From positions 29,555,822-29,619,821 of the forward strand of contig NC_091492.1 of assembly GCF_947461875.1 (NCBI RefSeq): a DNA stretch of 64,000 nt, in the 5' to 3' direction. How positions within the stretch are numbered: position 1 is the first letter of the stretch; each line of letters starts with the position of its first letter. A model generated the notes under the pieces. That model searched no databases. It was not told the origin of the DNA and worked only from the letters and a program-made list of their open reading frames with translations. This DNA is from Haliaeetus albicilla. Its lineage: Eukaryota; Chordata; Aves; Accipitriformes; Accipitridae. Of the stretch, positions 33,089 to 45,480 are shown piece after piece. A program made the position numbers and the translations under genes.

Positions 33089-35406
33089 TCAGGTCTTGAC
33101 AGGGATAGTTTGTTTGCATCCAGCAGTGCTGCCATCTGCTTCAGGTAAGCCCACGGAGTATTCTGTGGTGGCAATGAGCAACATGTCCAGAGTCGTCTCA
33201 GTACACTTAGCAATAAAGCGTATGAAAGGCCTTACATCGCCCTCGTTGGCTACTTCTAAGACATGGTAATACTCGGCCCGTTGCTCCTTGCGGATTGTGA
33301 TGGGCGGGTAGCCTGCCTGCATTAGTATGAGGTTCATTAACAAGCGCGAGGTCCTTCCGTTGCCATCTACGAATGGATGGATGTAAACCAACTTGTAGTG
33401 GGCTAACGCAGCAAATTCCACAGGGTGCAAGCTCATGGCATCTTCTGAGTTAATCCACTGCACAAACTCCTGCATCTGTTTCTCAACGTCTTGGGGATGT
33501 GGTGGTATATGATGTCCTACAAACACCTGAGTAGTCCTGAACCGTCCTGCCTCCACTGGGTCAGCATAGCCCAGCACTCTCCGGTGTATCTCCAAGATGT
33601 CGCTGATGGTTACAGAGCCTATCCGTGATACCAGCGTGGTATTGACATATTTCAAAGCTGCATGCATGCCAATCACTTCATTCTGCTCCACTAAGCTTTT
33701 TCCAGGAACAGCATATCTGGTCTCAATGATGTGTCGTATTTCTGACAGCGTCAGAGTGTTTCCTTCAATAGCAACCGTGTGGTAGATGTGGTGATAATAG
33801 GACTCTTCCATCACTCGGCGCAGGGCAGAATTGCCTTTGGGGATTGCCATCACTTTTTTAACTTTACTGTCAATAATGCTAAAATACCTCTGATCTATCT
33901 CTTCAACTAAAGGTAGCGTCCGGTCCCGATTGATCAAAGCCTTCTCGTTGCAGGGTGAAATGGTTAGTGCTTTAGAGTACAAATAGTCAGCTTGAAGAAT
34001 GTCTTTTTCCTCTTCAGAAAAGATACCAAATTCATTCAGGGCATCCACATAATCAGGGTCCATTTTGAGGGCATACACAAAGAGTTTGTGCGCCTTCTCC
34101 CGCTTTCCTTGGCGCTTCATTTCAAGGGCTTGATTCAGAGCTGCTTTGGCTTCTAACTTCACTTCTGAAATGCAACAATATCAGTTAGATAACAGGGTAG
34201 TGAGTTTTACTGAAGACCTCTGGAGACCATCACTGTTCACTGATAAAAAAATTAAATAAAGCCAGTCAGTCTGTCAGAACCGTAACAGAGAACTTGTATT
34301 CCAGCCTTTGCTGGGCTACAAGCGCAGAGGCTTATGCCACGTTTACAGGCTGAGTATGTGGCAGCAGAGCTGTTCCTGGCAGGAAGCGTGGTGAGGGATA
34401 ATCTGTGAGCAGCATGGCTCAAGCTGACCACAGGCGTGTAGCCATCCCGGCAAAACTCGCTTCAGCCACCAGGCTGCTTTGTGTGGGGGGACACAGAGTC
34501 TTAAATACATTCTCTTGGCAATAATGCCAGTTCTCTTGCTAGCAGCACAGCCCACAGCTGCTTACAGCACTTCTATCCGTTTTTTCACTGAACTATCAAA
34601 CACCTTCCCAGCAATAACAGCTTTAAAACGAACAAAGATACAGTGCTGGAATGGTAATGATTCCTTTGACTGTCTTCCAAATTAACGTCCTGGCCAATAA
34701 AGGCAATGACTGCAGCCTGTCATTGCCAGAAAGGCAGTTCTATGACAGCCAGGATTTCAGGATTAATGCTGTGTACCCCAAGTTACTTTGTATTAAGTAT
34801 ACTCTGTATTCCAGTTACCTTAACAGAACTTACTCGTACTGAAATCATGAGGAAAAACTTCTGAGAGGCAAAGCAGCACTGAGAGAACACCAGCACATCG
34901 CCCTTCTGTGGTGCAGGGCAACGGAATGCAGTCAAGCTGGCTATGGCATGTCTGACCTCTGGGTGATGTTAATTTGCAGTTGGGCAGTGAGAGTTTGTTA
35001 CCATTATGGGGTACAGGAGATCATCAGGTAGGGGGGGACAGATCTCTAAGATGTGGGTTGTTATTATACAGAGAATCAGCTGTTCCCCTGCACCTGCCCT
35101 GGGGACACTCTTACCTGGGGAGGCTTTGCCTTTCAGCACCAGCAGCTCCAGCCCATTGGAGGTCACGCTCAGCCCAGTTGTTTGTCCTGTGTATCTGGTG
35201 ACCCCTGAGGAGCCCGCACCCAGTTTACTTTTCAGGAAGGAGAGTCCTTTGAGCACTGCATGGCACTGGTCTTCCACAGCAGCCAACGGGAGCAGTAGCA
35301 TCACGAGCGAGCCCAGAAGGAGCACAAGCACGGCCGCCCACCTGATTCGGACCCACAGGGTTATCCATTTCAACTCGGGATCTGTCGCCATAGACACGAG
35401 ATTCAT
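33089..35406 (-). CDS. FICD: FICD (HYPE), ER adenylyltransferase acting on BiP
   Basis: Complete CDS in two exons on the minus strand, 35406-35115 and 34164-33089, joined in phase to 455 residues (human 458). FICD is an ER type II membrane protein that AMPylates and deAMPylates the chaperone BiP/HSPA5 according to ER load. Residues about 23-44 (WAAVLVLLLGSLVMLLLPLA) form the signal anchor. Two TPR motifs span about 105-170 (AALNQALEMKRQGKREKA; ADYLYSKALTISP). The inhibitory helix TVAIEGNT places Glu231 at the position of human Glu234. The Fic motif HPFVDGNGR is at 360-368 with His360 (human His363); Val replaces the human Ile, which fits HPFx(D/E)GNGR. The sequon NTT at 272-274 is conserved. 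The ATG at 35404-35406 has A at -3. All catalytic and regulatory residues are present, so the enzyme should be functional. Confidence 0.97.
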
Positions 35407-36089
35407 CCTGCTTCCAGCGCAGACACAAGGAACATCTCCTTTCCCACTGCTCCCACCTGGGAAGAGAAACAGCTTTAGCCAGAGCTCCATGTGATGGGGC
35501 AAGCGTGGTGCTGGAGACATGGCACCTGTGTGGACTTGTGCATACGTCGTCTGGGTTTCTGTCACAGCTGTTAGGAGTTATCCCAAGCACCCACCTTTCC
35601 CTGCCACCTCTAAGCACATCAGGGCAGGGTGCACACAGTGTTCGGCGTAACGCAAATCCTTATGGGATCCGCTACATGTTAATGTGACAGCGGCAGCAGG
35701 AGGAGACATTGATGCCCATGAGCAGCATGGGCACCGGGCTCTGCAGGGGTTGAAGGAGCTCTGTCCCGTACATGTACGGCGCAGCTACCCACCTCCTCCC
35801 TCCCCCAGCTCCCAGCCCTCCTCCAGCCCTGCGACCTCTGAAGGCAAAGGCTCCAGGCCCCTGCGCGTCCTCCCGGTGTGGAAATCCGCCCCCAGACCCT
35901 CCCTGTTCCCCTTCAGCCGCCGCTCCTCCTCCAGCACCGTTCCCTCCCCACGTCTCCCTCCCCACGTCTCCCTCCCCAGCCTGGCCCCCCTCACCCCCAG
36001 CTCCTCCCTGTCCAGGACCTCCGGTTCCTGCCCCCCTCCCCCGGCCCCAGTCTCCCCTCAGGCCGGCATCCTCCTCACCACCGGGCACA

Positions 36090-36680
36090 CCTCGGCCCGG
36101 GTCCCCGCAGCCCCCAGCCTCCCCTCAGGCCGGGGTCCCCCTAACCCCGCCAGCACCCCCGGGGTCCCCCCCGTCACCTTTGCCGCCTCCTGGAGCCGCC
36201 GGCTGCCGGCTACAATAGCCCCGCCCCCAGGGACCCCGCCCTCCGCGCCCTGCCATTGGCTGAACCACTCTTCTTCTCCTTTCCTATTGGCGCTCGCAGC
36301 GGATCCTTCTCTCTTGTGTTCCTCCCCCCCTTCCTGCCCTCGGCTTCCTGTGGCGTCTTCCGGGTAGCACCACACCCCCGACGCCGGAGAGGCTCGTGGA
36401 GGGTGAGAACTGGTGAGCGTTCACGCCGATCATAGGAGGAGCAGCCAATGAGAAGGGAAGATAAAGGAGGGGGCGGGCCCACTCGACTAGTTAAGGACGG
36501 GGGGGGGCGGTGCCCGCCCCCAGTTGCTATGCGACGGCCGCGGCCTAGCAGGCAGCGGGTTGCCCGTCGCTTTCCTCAGGCTCGGGGCAGGACCCCGGGG
36601 GTCGGGGCCGCGGCCGTCGTCGCTCTCCTCAGGCTCGGGGCAGGGCCGGGAGGTGGCACCTGGCTAGTGTGGCCTTCTCT
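36090..36680. promoter_or_regulatory. FICD: CpG-island promoter of FICD, possibly bidirectional
   Basis: CpG-dense stretch upstream of FICD. It contains CCAAT boxes on the minus strand (ATTGG at 36255-36259 and 36286-36290), one CCAAT on the + strand at 36445-36449, and an ETS-type CTTCCGG at 36357-36363. I checked for the ER-stress element CCAAT-N9-CCACG and saw no exact copy. The mirrored CCAAT arrangement suggests divergent initiation, but no coding gene lies on the + side. Confidence 0.7.
36177..36240 (-). other. FICD: Candidate FICD non-coding first exon
   Basis: On the minus strand, ggcaaag is followed by GTGACGGG, a good donor with GT at 36175-36176, just downstream of two minus-strand CCAAT boxes. 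The mammalian gene starts with a non-coding exon, so this placement is plausible. Other GTGAGG donors near 36073-36078 and 35985 are alternatives. Confidence 0.4.
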
Positions 36681-39600
36681 TGGGGGTGGGTGGCCAGGAG
36701 CTTTCCCCAGCGGGGCTCTGTTGGGGTGCGGTGGTGTGGGGAGGACAGCAAACCGTCCTCCGTGCTCACAGCTTGTTTACTGGCATGGTAAAAAACCCCT
36801 TTTCTGTCACTGATTCCTGGCCTTTCTGGAAAAATACTCTTTTTTTTTTTTTTTTTTTCCTTAAGGCAGCAATGTACCTTGGTGCTCTGCACTTTTCCTT
36901 CACCTTTTGTCAAATCTCTCCCCATTCCTGCTCTTTAGCAAAAGGAAGGGAAAAGAGACTGGTTTAGGGAATTGCAGGTAACTCAGATTTCAGTATCTGG
37001 TAAGACAGTTTTCTACCAGATGCTTACACAGCAAATCATCACTGGCAGGGAAAAATAACCTGGTTTGTCAGAAATAAATTGTGGCAATTTAAGCTCTTTT
37101 TCTTCTTTGTAGCTGACAATAGTGAAAAAGCAGGTGCAGTAAACACAGCTCTTGGGTTGTGAGAGTTTGGAGCTCTCCCCCACGATGTGCCCAGAGGAAT
37201 GCTAAAGACGATGGCCTGGGTTGCTTCTCTGCAGATGGCGCACGTCACGCTTCTGTGCAGCATGGTCTTTTAACCATGTGTTCTTTAGCTGCGATGGCTC
37301 CTGTCACTGTGGGGTGTTGCAGGGGGAGGTTTTACCACTTTTGCTTACTGTTACAGCACTGGCTGGGGTGAAGGTGTAAAGAACATGTGTAAAACTTGCT
37401 TGTGGTACCGGATAGAGTTTGTTGGCAAGACCTTAGGAAGCAAAAGGAACAAATTTAAATTATTTTAGTAAAATGAACAGATGTTCTTAAACGTGAAGTT
37501 CAAGAAAGGCAAGTACTGCATTCAGGAAGAGGAATTCAGGCCCGAAATATGCCTGCCCTAAAATAGGCCCTAATGCCTGCCCATGTGTCTGCCTCTGCAC
37601 AGGCTGTCCATTGCAAAGCCTTGGAGAGGAGCCAGCTCTGAAATCCCTCCTAAAGTTTTGAGCCTGCAGTATTCTCTCCTCCTTGGATACTGTTCCTCAC
37701 AGCCTTGCAACGTTTCCTTCATGCCTGTTGGGAATACACCAAGGGTCCCTTTCATGAACAGTGACTTGAAACCACACCTTTTCAGAGGAGCTGCTGGTTC
37801 AGTGGTCTCTTTGCATGGTGGACTTCCAACAATGAGGACAAGCCACCTTTGTGTCCGAATGATCAAGGAACACGCTGCCAGCGCTTAAGTAAGAGCATAG
37901 TAAGGGGCTTGCTGTCCCATAGTATGGATGCTGTTGGTGCACAGCATCCTGATCCAGGTTAGCTTTGTGCTGCTCCTACACTGTTCTGCTTCCTCTGCAA
38001 TTGATGTTGCATTACATGGGGGTTTCCAGAGACAGTCTTCCTTTTCTTGCTCATTTTCATTGGGAAAGGCAGTAACCACTCTCTCAGTGTTGGGGCTCTC
38101 TCAGATGCTTATTGATTTTACTGGCATTGACATAAGCAGCTTGATGAACTCAGTTCAACCAGCGTCCCTAAAAAGAGACTGACGGCACCTCAGCTCTGAG
38201 AGCACTCAGCAGCAAACGGAGCCCAAGGCGATTCCTGCAGCACAAAATTACATGTCCTCCAGCCATTTGGAACCTGCCAGAGCCCATTAATGCTGAAAGA
38301 GAAGTTTGGGGGATAATTAGGATTTGAAGGATGAGCAAATCTGTCTGCCCTTCAAGAGGAAGCTTCAACAGAAATGTGTATTTTCCTCAGTGCCAGTGAT
38401 GTGGCACCCAAGGCTAATTACGGAATAATTATAGAATGATGATATATTTTCCTTTTAAAAATGGTGAGAAGCTCATTTAGAATCTGTTCACCAATTAAAT
38501 CTGATCCAACAGAGGAGAGCAACACTGATAGCCAGGAATGCCTGGCATCTCATCCTGGCTTTGATCGCTCTCAGTAGCCTTGGAGTGGTACTTCTTTGTG
38601 ACTGCTGTGCTAGAAACTGACCATGCCACGCTGTCCCTCGGGGATGCCAGCAGTACTGCTGATACTTGGCATTTCCAAAGCTCTTCCTCAGTGTGGATCT
38701 GGGCCAGCTCAAGGGTTGCCATTGCCAGTACATCATATGTCACAATTATTTATGATTTTGTCAGGGATAGCGAAGGGAGATCCCAGTGTAGATGATAGGA
38801 AAGAGTAGGGCTGTGAAACTCTGGAGCTGTAGCCCTGGATTGGCCCGCTGGGCCTCCCTAGCAGCTCTCGGTATGGTTGGACATGGACATGTCTGGAGCC
38901 ACGGTTGTGCCAAAGGGCTCTGATCTGGACCCTTAACCTCTTGGGAGAATTTGCGTTTGAAACGGTGTCATTCGTTACAGCATTGCAGGGGGACGCTGGA
39001 AGCATTATGGTTGTGTCACAGGAGAAGACGTGTAAGAAGTTGATTCTTCTTAATATTTGAGTCTGAATCCGGTGAGTGTGCAAGTGGACGGGTCCCTGCA
39101 GCCGGTAGATGGCACTGACTCATTTCGCTGCACTGTAGAAACCTCCCAGCGTGCTGCAGTCTCTCTCCTGGACCTTTATACCTTCTGCCTTTAGAGGCAG
39201 TGATTATGAAAAATATATTTTAAGGTTAAGTAAGGCTCAGGCTTCCTTTTGGAACTGTTTGTACTGGGATAAAAATCACCTTTCTGTGCACTAAGGAGGT
39301 TTTGGGGATCTATTGCTGATGAGGTGTAATGGTGGCTGAAGGCACAGACCTTGTGTTTCTCTGAAGCTTGCACAGTGCTGTGTCTGACGGTGCCTGTTAG
39401 GCTGATCCCTGTAATAATCTTACCTGACATACATTTGGAAGATGTGATAAAGCAGAAACGTTAGTGTTGTTTCTTTCTGGCTTTCCGGGGTGGCAGGTTA
39501 AAAGGAAAAAAAAAAAAAAAATCTTTGCAAAAGAGAGGACTTCTCTGTCCTCCCCTGCCAGCCTCGAGTCTCCAGAGTGGCTGGAGGTAGAGCGCTGCAG

Positions 39601-42600
39601 GCTCAGCATCCCCGTGAGCCTTGCCATGCTGGGGGTCCTGGTGGTCTGTTTTTGTCCCCCTCCAGCCCAGGTTTCATCTCTTTTATTTCCTGTGCTCTTG
39701 GGCAGTGTCGTTGGGCTTGCTGGCAACTGGTTGCCCTTGAGTTGTTGGGTTAAACCGAGGCAATGAGGAGGCAGTGATCTGCTTGAGAAGCATCACTTGG
39801 GAAAGGCTCCTTGTCTGTATGAGGGTCTTGTCAAGAGAAGCTACTGGATTCAGAGACAGAATTGTATATTGAAGTGTGGGATTTTAATCAATGAGCAGAT
39901 GGGCAAGTAAGAGATCAAATGCCTGGTGGTAAAGCTGTCACCCAGGTCAAAGCAAGGTTGTTGTGAAAAACGGTTTTGACATTCTCTGCTGCGCTGTTTG
40001 CAAGGCAAATGGAAACCACGTCCTGGATCCAAGTGCTAGTGAGCAGTGCAAAGACCAAAGGGATTTTTAATTAAAGAGAAAATAGAAGGGTAAGCAAAAA
40101 GCAAGAGCTAGATTGCACTGTGGTGATTACTTCTTCTAGCTGCAAACCTCACTGAGTGAGGGGGTTCAAGGCTAAGTGAACGATTTAAAGCTCTTAATGA
40201 AAACATTGAGAAGCACAAACAGAAGACTGAATAGATAGCTGAAAACAAAGCTCTGAGAGGGTGCAGGAACAGAGGGCTTTGTTGGCTCTCTTAACGAATA
40301 ATGAGGAACGAGCTTCTCCGACAGATTGGTTTGCGGCACTGGGAATAAATGGACAAAAGGAGAACTTTCAAAGCAATACTGCAGCTGAGCACAACGTTAT
40401 TTCAGCTAAGCTGGGACAGAGCTGTTCTAACATCAGACCAGTAAGCCTGTTTCAACCAGCAGGTCCCAAGAAAAGCCCTTCTGCAATGTCTGGGTATAAT
40501 GAGGAATGCAATTTAGAGGGAAGAAGGGAATAAGGAGTCCCATCTATGTGGAAGAAAAGATCTTTCATTATTGCACTTGTGGTCAGCACAGTTTTCCAAT
40601 CAGCCATGCATTGCTGCTGGTTTGAAGGTCTGGAAGGCAGTGGGGCACAGGAAAAAAACATCCAAAGGGAGCAGTGAATACTGCTGGGCTGATACTGTCC
40701 CCAAGCAGGATCAGAGGTGGAAATGGCAGCGCTTGGAACACGTTCCTGTTCCAGTATTCATGAAGAGTTTTTAGTCATGGTGCTGGGAGCGATGGAGAAT
40801 GAATTTTTCAGCACACCTGAAAAATCTTGGAAAAACCCAACATATTTTGTGGTACAGAACACTGTTTCTCACGGCAGTTCCTGTTCTTGCTGGCTGTCCT
40901 GCCTTGGGGTAAGAAACGTCAGCTTTACGGAAGTTGAGGGCTGTAGAAAGCTTCAGTCATACATGTTCCCAAGGTTGAAGAGGACGATTCTCAGGGACCT
41001 CAGTCCGTTTCTAGCTCATGAGGGACTTCGTGGCCATTTACTCACAGTCCCCAAACTCTGTGGGAGTCCTGCCCCAGAGGGGACCTGGGGGAGGGGTAAG
41101 GCAAGTGGCTGCACGCTCATCTCCAGCCTGTCCTTGAAGCTAAGGTGGAAATGCTGACTCTATAATAAGAGTAATTTTGGACTAACTGCCACATATACTT
41201 GACTAATGTGACTCCACACCAGGCAATCTGGAAATATATTAAACCCGTGAGCTACTGCAGCGATGATTTGCATGTCAATAACAGAAGGGAAATTGCCTCC
41301 CACAGTCTCCTCTCTGGGTTTTGATCCTGTGAAGTGCCAGGTATCCCCAACTCCAGTCCATGTAATTGATTCCAGGAGGCAGTGGAGACCTCCTGGGATA
41401 ATGAGGGCTTCTGGGGTAAGATGCTCAGTTAATCTTGTAGTTTTACCTCCCTCCTCCTCTGGCTGAGTGAAGCAGGGCAGGGGGGTGTTCAGCTAAAAAT
41501 GCAAAAAAAGCGATGCTCGTTAAGAGTGTCAAAGTCTGCGTAGGCACCGTCCGTCCTCCTGGCACACTGGTTTCTGGCAGGGTATCGAGGAGCATGGAAA
41601 CCTGCTTAGGACACAGCACAAGGATGAACAGCTTCCCAATAGCCATGCAGGCATTAAAACAACTTCCTGATCCTTTCCAGGTGCCAGAGGAGCAGTCGGA
41701 TCAGGGCAGCACTTGCAGTGCAGCCTGGCAGAGAAGGGTGGAGAGCTGTCTGTGCCACAGCAGAGACTTCTTTTCCAGCAAGCACGCTTACTGGGAACAC
41801 ATTTGCAAGATGCATCATTTAATAGTTAAAACTCTGCACATTTGCTGCCTCCAGGGCTTGTAATCTAGGACAAGGAGGGCTAAAACAGGCAAGAGGGTAG
41901 GTGTTTTGTAGGAGCAGATTACAAAAGGAGCTATTTTACCCTGTAAGATTCTCAGCTCGCCCCCTGCTAAGGTACTGACAGCTGTCAGAGCTTAGCAGGT
42001 GTCCCCGCACAGATTTGGGAGGGCAAGGCAACGGCTTGTCAGACTTGGAGGTGGCACTTCTTGCTAATGCAACGGTGGGACAGCCTTGGCTGAAGATGGT
42101 CCTTTCCACAGGTGGGGAGCACAAGGCTGGCACTGTTGGGGTCTCTGGGGGCCTGTGTGTGTGCCCAGGGAGATGCCAATGCCATCGGCTGTAGTGGGGA
42201 TGGAGGCAGTGGTGGCCCTAGAGGCCACAGGCATTAAGCTCAGAGAGCCTCTTCTAGTCTTAGATGCCCTTAAGCTCTTCCCTTCTTGGACTTCATTTAA
42301 AAAACCCACCCTGATTAGATCTGGGGATGACTAGATCCTCATTGATCTTGTCTTTATTTTTTTTTTTCTTGGTGATGTTCAGCTGCAGGAGGCTCCTGGC
42401 AGCTGGAGAATGGAGCCAGCAGTGTCATCCAGCTGGAGGTGCTTCCTCACAGGCAGCTGTCCCCATCCTGCCCGCTTTGTCCTGGGGGACCACGCTGCCC
42501 TTCTGCTGCCTGCCAGAGCCCTGGGTGCAGGATGCGGCCAGGGGAGAGGCAGAATCTGAGAGCAGGTGGTCTAGGGACAGCCGCATGCTATGGAGGCCAT

Positions 42601-45250
42601 GGGTGGCTGCTGAACAGGGGGACGTTTTTCCTTAAAGTTACCAGGAGAGGGGATGATGCTCAGTCACCATGGCAACTTCAGCCAGTGCAGGGATGCTGGG
42701 GAGGCACCGGTGTGTCCTGGCAGAAGTGCTAGGGGATTCTCAGGGGGCTGTGCGTGAGCCTGAGCTGGGTGCTGGAGGCCAGCATGTCCTGGTCCTGGGC
42801 TGATTCCCAACATTTCAGTCTTTTGATTGGTATGGACTGCCTGCGAGGGTCTCTGCTGAGCTGGGACTGCCCTGAGCAGCGCTTGATAATGGAGGTGCTC
42901 CCTGAATGCAGTCTTCAAGAGCTATTTAAGTTCCTAAATCCCAGGAAGCAAAGCAGGGGCTCTGGAGCAGAGCCCTTGGTAACTGCTGACCACTCTGGCT
43001 TTGCTTCCCCATGGATCTAAGTTTCCAAAGGCTCCTGGAGCCTGGGATAGTCAAGTGGCTCTTTATATGTGCTGATTGTTAAAAATTCAAACCAAAGCAA
43101 GTGGATGATCCCTTATAAAGCACCTCTGTGGTTAGTAACGTTGATGTAGAGATCTGAACTCAGGAACTCTGCACTACTGTGTTCTCAGCACCTACGCTCA
43201 GAAACAAGGCAAGAGTTGGAGGAAATGGATTTGCAAAGCAATCTGTGCTGTTCTCAGCACAGCTCAGTCGCTGACTCGAGAGCCCTCATGGAAATACGGA
43301 GAAAGAGCATGTGTAGTTCACATCTTTCCATGGTGCTCTGTTAATTTTCCTGCATGCTGCTAAATAAAATGCATCCTCTGAAATTCCTCCAAATTAAAAC
43401 TCAGGCTCTTCTCTCCCCCCTGCCAGTAATGGTGCAGAGAACAGCCCCTGTTTATTACCAGCAGTGTAACTCCATCTTTATCAGGTTCCTCCAGCGCTGT
43501 GCAAAACTCAAAGTTGTTAAACATTTCACTTTATATGGCTGGATTTAATTACTTTGGAGATGGAGTGTTAAATCTCCTCTGTTGGGCTTTATGGCTTTCA
43601 ACAGGAAGAGGCTGAGCTGGAACAGGAGCTGTGTGTAAATCTCTTTCTGCGCTGGTATGTAGGGCAAGCACCATGAGCTGCTTTTGCAAGCTCTCGGCAT
43701 TGCGTGGAAGCTCCTTGCTGCGCTGTACACATGCAGCTCTTCTCTGCCGATGCCAGTGGAGCCCTGGCACCATGCTGGGCTTGCCCCATCTGTTCCTGAG
43801 CCCTCGCTACTGGCTGCCTGTTCCCAAAAAGGGTGATACTGGGGTGGGCTGCTGCAGGCTCCTGTTTGGGCTGGGTGAAGGGATGGGAAAAGCTAGGTGT
43901 GGTGTGCTGATGCTCCTGTGCCGGCTCCATCCCAACCTCATCCTGCAGGATGTGGGTGCAGCATGCTGGCAGAGCAGGACAGAGCTGTGCCTTTCCCCAG
44001 GAATGCAATGCAGGTGATGTGAAAATAAATACAGTGCAGCTAGGGCACGCACACCTGGGCTCGTGCCTTGTCTGTCAGCTCAGGTGATTTGTCTAAACCC
44101 ACATGCTGTCTTAGCCGTGAGGAAGCCTTTCTGATGAAGCACTCTTGTTATTGTTTCTTGCCTCGTAGCCAACCTGTTACCTGCTTTCTGGTATCTGAAT
44201 CTCACGCCTGCATCCCTCTGCGTGCCACCCCCTCCCTGCAGCTCTCCAGTGGTGAGCGATTGTCAGGCTGAGCTCCGGCTCTCTGCCCTCCCTCGCTGTG
44301 GCTTCCTCACCTGCCTCTCGCTCATCTCCAGAAGCTGCAGCTTACATCTGTGCTGTTTGTAGCTGATGATCAGCTACTGCCAGGTGAGCCTAAACCCCAG
44401 CCCATGGTGTTGGCAGCTGGATGCAGTTCAGGTCCTGAAAGCGGTGGCACATCTGTTGCTTTTGCTGGCTAGGCCAGCACCGTGCCTTCCCACAAAGCAG
44501 CAAGGTGCCTCCCTTTTCTCAGAGCTCTTTCCATTTTGGAAGCAATTATAAGATTGCCATTTCTCCCAGACATGGCAAATGGCTTCAGGCAAGAGCTAAG
44601 AGCTCTGTGGAATTACTTCAGTGGAGCTGATGCTTGCTGAATGTTTCGGTAAATGGCCAATGCTGGGTCATAATTCAGTGCAGCTCCTTCGGGAATGGAG
44701 CTGTAGTTCGGCCAGCAGTGCTGCACGGCATAGCCGTGTGCTCAGTACGAGCGTGAGCCAGGACGATGCTCTCTACTTTGGTGGGGATCAGCGTTCAAGG
44801 GCTTCTTACTCTAGAGGGAAACAGGAATGTTCCTCCTTGTTCCGCATTCATGGACTTCTGGCTGATGGCATATGTGTGTCATAGATCCAGGGCTACCAAG
44901 GAAGAGAAAAGCCTGAGAATGGAGGTGTCCCTTTGCTGTCCCATTGAGCTGTGGTCTGGGAAGATGCCTGGTGATTACCTGGCCTCTGCTCTGGGAGTGC
45001 TGGGTCACGCGTTAGTCCAGCTACCAAATTAGTGACAGTCAGATCGTGCAGAAAACAGCAGCTTGCCTGGGAACCCTTGAATGTCAGGAGTAAGTAGTAG
45101 CCTCATCTTTTACAGTTACTTTATTTGCAGATGTTTAATTGAGGCTCCTGCTGGCATTTGGGTTATGTGCCTCACCAGCCGTGGGCAGCAGGCTGGGCAG
45201 GCTCCCTGACTTCCCAGACCATGAACCTGCTAATAACTAGGCTTCTGCAG
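36681..45250. other. Non-coding region upstream of FICD, first part
   Basis: No supportable coding exon, RNA gene or transposon. Contents are unique sequence of mixed composition, a T run at about 36840-36858, an A run near 39508-39522, and a T run near 42357-42368. All open frames are short and lack family resemblance. Mammalian order would place CMKLR1 somewhere beyond FICD, but its seven-helix reading frame is not here. Confidence 0.6.
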
Positions 45251-45259
45251 AACCCAATC

Positions 45260-45480
45260 TTCACTGCGTTTTTGTTCTCATTTAGTTATTACATTTAGTC
45301 TCTAGTGACTACAGAGCGGACAGCTGGTAAAGATTTGCATATGGCATGAAATTAAGTGAGTTCATTTTAATGTCTAATCTGTGCAAAGCTGAAATTTGGT
45401 TTCTAAAAGCCTTGCTTTGCCTTATCATTGCTGGCACATCTGCTTCATGCATTAGCCTTTGATTTCTAAAAGTTTATTTT
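45260..45480. promoter_or_regulatory. Candidate AT-rich enhancer with octamer site
   Basis: AT-rich island in GC-richer surroundings with an exact POU octamer ATTTGCAT at 45333-45340 overlapping an E-box CATATG, plus TTTAATG and AATTAAG homeodomain-like cores. Function is inferred only from composition and motif density. Confidence 0.3.

Noticed and set aside
35684..36367. Pro/Ser-rich 227-codon open frame near FICD
   Set aside because: It lies in the CpG island and intron 1 region of FICD. Its composition simply reflects C-rich DNA.
36200..36460. ER-stress element (CCAAT-N9-CCACG) in the FICD promoter
   Set aside because: All three CCAAT boxes were checked. The nine-base spacer is not followed by CCACG on either strand.
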